From Aselliscus stoliczkanus (lineage: Eukaryota; Chordata; Mammalia; Chiroptera; Hipposideridae): 64,000 nt of DNA. Positions 52,801 through 61,800 of the stretch are shown here, piece after piece. The notes beneath the pieces were generated by a model. That model made no database searches, was not told where the DNA came from, and saw only the letters and a program-made list of their open reading frames with translations. The stretch lies in assembly GCA_033961575.1 (NCBI GenBank), contig CM066727.1, positions 154,427,434 to 154,491,433 of the forward strand. The letters run 5' to 3'. Positions within the stretch are counted from its first letter, which is position 1, and the number at the start of each line of letters is the position of its first letter. Made by a program: the position numbers and the translations under genes.

Positions 52801-55800
52801 GTTAAGGGCACATGCTCTATCCTCTGAGCCATCCAGGCGGCAGCTCAGTTCAAGGTGCCAAGTTCAGTCTTAGTTGCGGGCAGGCGTAGCCCACCATCAA
52901 ACAGGCAACCTTGTTATTAGGAGCACGTGCTTTCATCAACTGAGCCATCCTGCCACCTGTTGGCAGCTCAGCAGCAGCTCAGCTAGGGCGCAGTGTCACT
53001 GGACCAAGTGGGAATCGAACCGGCGGCCCTTTTGTTCTGAGCTCACTCTCTTAAGCGAACTCTTAACCAACTGAGCCACTCAGGTGGCCCTAAACTGTAC
53101 CCTTTAAATGGGTGAGTTTTGTGGCATGTGAATTATATCTCAATACAAATGTTTAAAAAAATGTTTATAGAAAGGGAGCAAAAACCTCAACCAACCAAAG
53201 GAAAAGAAAGTCCCAGACCACACTCTAGAAATACTCACAGGGATTAGCTCCATCAGTCACAATTAACATCCGGAGTGAACTCAGACTCACATCTCTTTGG
53301 TCCCGATGTGCCATCATAGCCCAGTGCAAGTCTCGACATTTTACTAAAGCTACCTTGGCTACAAATAAAAAGGATAAAGTTAACACACATACATGCTAAA
53401 TTTGGTAAACATTTAAGATACTACAATAAAAACATTTTTACTTATTTTAGGGATCAGGATTTTTACTTAGAGAAAATAAAAAAGATATCAAAGAAATTAT
53501 GCCAGGTGCTCTGAGGCAGCAACCACCACTGGACATACAAATGTTTTGCTCACTGTGATGTATAGGCAGCCACATACCTTAGCCAAGGAAGCTTTAAACA
53601 CCAAAGTATTCAATACATCTAATTCAGGGCTCAAATTCAGGCACATTCATCTCATTTCTTAAGAAAGGATATCATGTGAGATGAAGTTGACAAGATGAAA
53701 TGTTAGCAATTGAACCCTAAAGCTTGTCAGGCTACCAAGGCATAAATGTATGTCTCTAGAAGGACAATTTGAAAATCCCAGAAATCTTAGATCAAACAGT
53801 CACATAGTATAATTAAAGCTCAGGTGCTGTGGTACTACCTTTGTGGGCATGTACTCTTTGGACCCAAGAGAGAGGGCAAGTCTTCATAACAGAGTAGGGT
53901 ACACTAATTGTATGCATCTTATTCATTACATTCTGAAAAGCAAAGGAAGATAAAAAGCAATCAGTACTGAATACTTATATAGCATTTTAAAATTGAACTG
54001 ATATTTTGTTAACGATTTTAATCAGATGTGTAATAAATACTCAAATACATGCTCTTTGAAAAAAATCTGGAAAACTAACTAAAGGTTGAAGTTTCCTTTG
54101 CTATCTACCCTTAAAACTGGTTCCCCTCTTCCTCAGAGGATTCAATGCTATGAATCTGGCGTGTATCCTTCCAGTCCTTTTTTATGTATTTACATACCGG
54201 GGTGCCCAAAAAAAGTATACATGTGATTTGTCTTCTTCTTTTGTTATTGGTATATGTTACAATTTCAATACAGGTTTTTCCTTTCTTAAAATGTGTATAC
54301 ATTTTTTTGGCCCCCTCTGTATATAGTTGTCCACATAGAAACAGAAAGTATTTTTCACATAGAAGGCATCATATTATACATATATCTGCAACATACTTTG
54401 TCTTTCACTTAAATTGTTTTAGAGCTAAATCTATGCATGTCTGTATGAGATCTACCTAATTCTTTCTGAACTGCTCCATAGTATTCCAGAGTATGACTAT
54501 ACCACAATTTATTTAGGCATTTCCCTATTATTGACAATTTTTTTTGCTATTACCAACAATGTTTCAAGGAACATATTTATACTCACTTCCCTGGGTACGT
54601 GTACAGGTGTTTCTCTAGAGCAGATACAGACCAGTGATACTGCTGGGTCACAGTATATATGTTTTCTAAATTTAACAGGTACTGCCAAACTGCCCTCCAA
54701 CCCAGTAAGTGCTTTCGTCATGCTCACGCTTGCCACAAACCATAAAGGGCTGGGTGTTACAAAACAAGAAATAAAACTTTCCCTGTTGCTTATAGGAGGT
54801 TCTGCCCAGACTTGTTGGGTATTTGAGTAGATGAAGCTGAGTGAGCTGAAGGGTCAAGGGGTCATGCAATTTGGTGTCTCTCCTGCCACTCAAATGAACA
54901 TATCCAGGACCTCCTGTCCCCGGAGACCCAGCCCGACAGAATAACTAAGTCTTAGTATTTAGGCTGGCCATTTTGCTCACCGCCTAAATGGCCCAAAAAA
55001 ACCAAGATACCATTATTATCCTCTGTTTCCTCCCTCCCCCCAGTTTGGATTTCAGGGAAAGAATGGTATTTATAACTAATTCTTCACACATATCCCTTTA
55101 ACTCCTTGCAAGGATTTTTTTAACCTCTGATAAAAATACAAAATGGGAACGGCTTCAGAAAAGACCTAGAAAGCATGTACACTCAAGGTGTAAGGCTCTT
55201 ACTAATTAAAGGGGTCCTGAGTGAAAAGGGGTCCTCCTCCTCCTCCTCCTCCCCCATGCTTCATTTTCTACTCTTTCACAGACTCCTGCAATGTGTAAGG
55301 AAGTTGGACGCGATACTCACAAAAAGACCCTTCTCAACTCTAAGATCCTGTATGTCTTCTCTCTGCCCTCCTAATCATCATACTCCACAGTGTAGCTTTT
55401 CCATCTTGAAATGTCCCCTCTCTCTACCTCCACCACAAAAATAACTCTATATGGTTAAACTTGACCCATTTTTCAAAATCCATCTCAACTGTCACCTCTT
55501 TGATAAAAACAGCCTTGATGCTATAGCTGGCAGGAACTCACCTTTCTCTAACCCTTACAGCATGCTACCTGTTCCTCTGTTATGGAAAGCAACCCTATTA
55601 CCTTGTTATTCTATTTTTTAGTTGTTGCATGGAATCATTCAATACATTTTGTCCAATGAAAAGGTTAGATATTACTACACACAGTTACCAAATTCTTAAT
55701 ATACTTATGTAATCCTTTCTTCAGAAAGAAGAGGGAAATCTCAAACACACTTTTTAAAATCATAAATATATAGTCATTTGTAGAATCTTTTAGGCTTTGA

Positions 55801-58800
55801 GCCATCAGAGCAGATGTTTAAAAATTACTGATCCTAAATTCTCCCATACATTAGCATGTGAAGGGTATGCCCAATCACACAATAAAGAAAAAACAGAATT
55901 ACATCCTCCTTTTAAAAAAAAATTTGCATTACAGAATCAAATTCCTCTGGAAAATATTATCGATCTTTCGGGAGCTTAAATTTCAAACAAGTACTGAGAG
56001 ATGCTGTGGTTACAGAGCATGTGCACTGACCTGGGTCACAAGCACATTTACACTAAAGGCCTTAATTCGGAGTCACTTACTGCAAACATGCCATGCCACA
56101 GCCCCGAGTCCTTCTTGAAGTCCAAAACATTTACTACCGGTTCCCCTAAAACAGAAAAAACAAGGGGGTGGGAGGCGGGATCAAGGGAATCATCTTTAGT
56201 ATTAAGTAGCAAAATCACGTCACTTGCCTCTATTAGACAGCTGAGTTGGTACTTTTAAAGAGATCACTAAAGTTCTCAGAGTCTTTTGATTACTAAGGAT
56301 CCCCTCATATTGGCTTGGGGATCGATCATAGGGTGACATAGCCACAAAAGAGACAATGAATTTGAAACTCCTTATGACTTAAGAAAGTAATACTTCTTTC
56401 CTAATTATATATGGAACATGTGTTTATTTTAGAAACTTTGGAAGTTTCACAAACACATGGAAAAAATTATACTTCCTAGAGAAAATAAAAAATGTTGGCA
56501 TACATATCTATATACACACACATATACTTCTAAGCATTCTACAGAATACATTTTTGTGTTTTAATTTGTGCTTTTTTATAGCTGAATTTCTTTGACTCCA
56601 ACTCCAAACATATAGCTGGTGGCAGCTCTGAATACATGAGAAGATGGAGATACCTGACATTCTGTAGCTAATAAGAAACACATGGTTTTAATTAGTTTTC
56701 TATTTTTGTACTCTAGAAATCATGCTTCACATATTTGGTTTGCCCAGAATTTTGGTTCCTTTAAATTACAGCATATTTATGAAAAAGAAGAAAGCAAAGC
56801 GAGCCAAAAGTGTGTCTTTGGACATTTCAGCCGGGATTTGGTCATTAACTGGAATCCAGTCACTGAGTACTCTGCTCGCAGTCACACATATCTGAAGCTC
56901 ACAGTGAGGGCAGTCATGGGATGAAGTCTGACCTTCAGAATAATTGCAGGCCTGGGACAGAGCTTGGCAGTGAGACAACATTGCAAGGCGGGACACTGTC
57001 ACTCCCATTACACTCCCTTCTTTGCTTGTTTTATACTAAAAGAAGAAGGAAAAAAAACACAAAAACCAAAAACATAAGAAACACAATAAAATGGGTTATT
57101 TCAAATGACAAAACTAGAATCCTAAAACGAAATTCAGGTTAAGTCATGATGATGATGGGTTTAATTTAACATGTTTCATGTGAATATTTGGGGCTGTGTA
57201 TGTGGGCCCCAAACTACAATCACACAAAGATAAGACTGAGGAATGACAAAGCTCAACAAAAGTACGTGTTGAATTCTTAAAAGTTTAATTAGTCACCAGT
57301 GTGAAGTGGCTGTTAAAGAAGCTAAAGCAAACAAGCGACTTGAGCTGCAGTAACAGAAGCCCAGTATCAAACACAAGGCTAGTCCAGCACTGAATTAAAG
57401 CTCCAGTTTTGGAAGGGGAACCCAGAAATAGCTTATTCACTCTTACAAATCAATCAACTATAATTTTGCTTTCACCTCAATGCTCTATTCAAGTTGTTTT
57501 TTACCAAGATCGGCAACTTTCTGATTGTTAAATCAGAAGGACATATTGCACTGTTTATGAGCCCTTTCTGTAACATTTGACACTTCCTTTCTCGACACCT
57601 TCTTCTGCCCTGGCTTTTGTGATACTCCTCTCTCCTATTCATGTGCATTCCCTCTCTCTCTTTCTGCCCTCCCCATCTACTTCCTGTGCTCATCCCTTAA
57701 ATGCTGGCATTCCCTGAAAGTTCTGTTCTTCCTCTTGTTTTTTCACTTTATTCAATCAGGGTACCATATTCCTGATGACTACCCATTCTATATTTCCAAT
57801 CCGGACCTCGAGAGAGAGAGCCAGACTCAGGGTCAATGCTCCCCTCAAATACCCCTTAGTCCTGTGAAATCCAGTGGATCCAACACTGTATTCTTCACCC
57901 TCATCCCTCACCTATGAGATCTCTTCTTGGTATATTTTCTGTCTGAATGAAGGATGCCACCACCTACCCAGTTGTCCAAGTAAGAAACCTGAGTCTTTCT
58001 TGTCTCCTCCCTCTCCAAGTCCTGCCTCCTCTACTTCCTTACTGTCTTTCAACTCCACCCACATTTCTCTATCCCCATCACCTTGAGGAGCTTGAGGTCA
58101 CCTGAATAACTATAAAAGCTGATCTTCCGGGCCGGCCGAGGCGCGGTGGTTAAGTGCTGGCCTAGGAAGCCAGCGGCCCCGGTTCGGTCCCACATATGAG
58201 GGCCAGTGATACTGCCCTCAAAAAAAAAAAAAAAAAGCTGATCTTCCTGTTTCCTTTCTTAAACCAACCAAACCAGGTAAGTTTTTTAACAACACATTTA
58301 TTCTTATCACTCTGCTGCTGAAAACTCTGTTACTCATAGGATACTTTAAACTCATAGCCATGTCCTGTGGGTCCCAAGCGAAAACGGTTAAGTTAATTCA
58401 GAATAGCAGAAGCCTAGAAATGTAGAAGGTGACAGTTCTGCATGAGGCCAGATTGCTAAGCAGGGGCCACATAATGAAACACCCCTCACCTTTTAGGCAG
58501 AACCAATAAAGAAGATGGAAAGCAGTGGTTAGTGAGGCAGGAGAAGAGAGAGTAATCAGAGAAGCCAGTGAGCAATTTTAAGGAGGATGGAGTGATGCAC
58601 CTCGTCATCATGGAGAGATGATAGGGATTGAAAGTCTATTGCTAAATTTGGTCATTTAATCGCTTGCTTGCTTCTCCACCATTTAAACATACTCAGATCT
58701 CTCCATCTTTAAACCTCAAGATTGGGTGGATTTTTTTTCCCGCCAAACCTTTTTTTTTTTAAATTTATTGATTTGTTTATTCATTAATTTAGCAAACAGT

Positions 58801-61800
58801 TGGTGAGCATTTACTAGTATGTCTCAAGCAGAATGAAGAGTAGTGAGTAGTCAAAGGCATAGCTTTTAGAATGAAACAGATGTGAATTTGAGTCCAAGCT
58901 TTGCCATTTTTGAGTCACATGATCTTTGGTTGGTTACTCAAGTTTGTTTAAGTCTTAGCCTCCACATCTGGAAAGCAGGTTTAATACCAGCTCCCACCTC
59001 ACAGGGTACTTGTGAGGACTGACTGAGGTAATGCATTTAAAGCACTGAACCTGGTGCCTCTATGCTATAGGACTTCATCCCTCAACTGGATCACGCTATC
59101 AATCAATCAATCAAGTTCCTACACTAACCTTCAATACCAAACCCTCTGGCCATTTGTTTCTTTTTGCCCTTTATCTTTATCTGTTAAATTTGTTCTTTTA
59201 AACACAGCTATTTCCCCTCCACATTTCTCCAGTCTCTTGCTTCCCACCTCCCAACCCAAGCAGCAGAGAAATATCTCTGCCAATAAATGATTTCTTAAAC
59301 CTCTGTACTTTTCTAAGTCTTCTGTAACTTTCTTACATGGCAAGGATCAAATTCTTCGCTGTCTTTCTCCTGAATGTGTATTTATGTTAAAAAAATAATT
59401 AGAATAGACGGTCACTACAAGGCATTTTACAAGCCAAACGATGGGAATCTAACAAACTAGGAGCGTCTTCTAACATGAAAACTACAAAAAGTTAGTTTTA
59501 AACTTTGTAAGATTAATAGCTAAAGCCAAAGGAAAAGCCAGAATATATTTTTTAGACTCAGCACTTACTTCAATGTATGCTGGTTCCACGCCAGCAGGTG
59601 AGATGTGGGGCTGCCAGTCTTTAGGCGGCTTTGAAAGGTATTTGGAATCTGTTACAACCCATTTGAGCCGGGGCCAACCTAAATCAAACCCAAAATAAAA
59701 ATTGAATTGACTAAGCCATAAAGGAAGGAATTCACACTGAGTTGGTCATTTTGAATATCAAGAAATCAAATCAAGGTCATTTTATAATCAGTAAAATACT
59801 ATATTTTTATCAGTTTTTAGTGATACATCACTAGACAATTATACCTTCTTTCAAAAGTACAATCGTTCCACATGCTAATTCCAGGCCTTGACATTACCTT
59901 GAATCATGTGCCAATCACGTGGCGGTCACGTGAGAATCACATGATGAGCAGGATTGGGAGGTCCATTTGGCAGTGGAAGTCCACTGAGGTTAATGGTCTA
60001 TCCTCTGTCTCTATATGTAGCATTTAGCTTTAATGAACAGAGTTGTAGCTTTTTCCAACCATCAGCATAAAGGTTAAGGGTGTGGGCTGTGGAATCAGAT
60101 TTGGGTTCAAATCGCTGCTCTGCCATTTATTAGCTGTGACTTTGGGCAACTTACTTAACCTCTCTGTGTCTCAGTTTCCTCAACCTGTAAAATGGGGATA
60201 ATAATGGTACCTACTTCATAAGATTGTGAGAATTAAATAAGAAAATATGTTAATTAGCCATTATGAAATTAAAACACTAATTAGCACTCAGCTTTAGCTT
60301 TTAACTGAAAATTCAGGTACAAATATTACTAACCTTTAAACTGTACAATTTCTCCGTTCTGGGTTTTTGGCAGCCCCTTTAGACAAACTTCACTGGTAAG
60401 AGCTAAGGCAATACCACAGCTTCCTAGCAAGAAGCCAATCTGCTGCCCTCCCGCGTCCTGCAGAGAAGAGATAATGAGCACCTGAGGGGCGCGAACGTGA
60501 GCGCACCCATGCACCAGATCAACACTTGGTAGTGCTCTGGCACTTGTGTGGAAACATTCGTGGATCCCCATGATACCTGGCAATTGTCAAAATCCAGTGA
60601 CAATATGTTCTTATAAATAATTTCTATCATACAATGATTTCCTGAGTGTAAATAAAATATTTTATTAATCTGACATTGCTAATGATGAATTCTGCCAGCC
60701 AAATGTGACTATTTTATTCAAAGGTCAGCAATGCTCCTCTTTTAGATTAATTTCAGGCAAACGAAATAAATGCAAGCATTGTGAAGTTGTCTTAGCTGAG
60801 CCACAGCCTCAAATCCAAAAGCAAAGTAATTCAAAATAAATAATGTAAATCAACACCAAATGTCCAAATTTACAATGAAAGTGAATGGACAATTATTCCC
60901 AAATCCATGTGCTTATTATTCTATTTTTAAAAAGATAGATTTCAGCCTCACAACAACATCTAAGTAAACAACAAAAGATAAAGTCTAAAGTATTTCTATT
61001 AAAATGTCATCCTAAAAGTATCATTATGAAGCCACGCAAACCATACTGTCAACTTAATAATATAAGAACAACTCTATGATTTCCTGAACAATCCAAAGAT
61101 ACTATATCCTATCAACCAGAGTTTCAAGGATGTTACCAGTTTGTTTTTATTCCTTTCAGAAAATAATTTTTTTCTTATAAACCCACAGTCGTATTTGTCT
61201 TTATCATCGACTTTCAATGATAAACTGCATGAGAAAATTATGGTCAAACAGCTCATAGATTAATCATTTGGTTAAACTTGGAAATTTACTACATACGCTT
61301 CATTATAGTAGGGCTGATGTGTGTTCGCAAAGTAAAAACCTGTACCCTAGTGTGGTAAGGTGCCATCACTGAATCACCCTTTGACTTAATGGAAATCCTA
61401 GGTCATAGGATTCAGTTAAAGTAAATCCCTTTACAAAAGGCTCACCAACTGTAAATGTGGATTATCGTTAGTCTCTGAAGCAAGGTGGCACTCCTTATAA
61501 AGTTTAATTGTTGAAAAGTCAAGTATGTCCCCATGATTTTTAAGTGGTATATAATATTATGAATGTTCTATGTTAGTTAAAAACATGTTATTTTCATGAA
61601 AGTTATAAGTATTAATAAATAATTTTCTATGCCTTTCATGTTTTTAGAAAGTGAAGCTGAGTACTTAGGAAAACAGTCAGGGTGTTTCTAACGTCATGAC
61701 CCAGTCAATCGATCAAGAACCCAATGCCTGCCGTGTCACATCAGGCTACACTCCTCTTAAACTTAGCAATGTTACCTTTCTGGTAAGAGGTACCTCTATA

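Larger units (their letters stand above)
51480..53165 (+). repeat. L1 3' end broken by three SINEs
   Basis: Pieces 51480-51694, 51856-51940, 52406-52559 and 53091-53165 read continuously as an L1 3' end: '…gaatattatatggcagtataaagg…', '…gggtttctttttggg…gtgatggttgcataactgg…', '…tgtggcatgtgaattatatctcaatac'. Each gap is a SINE with its own duplication. Confidence 0.75.
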
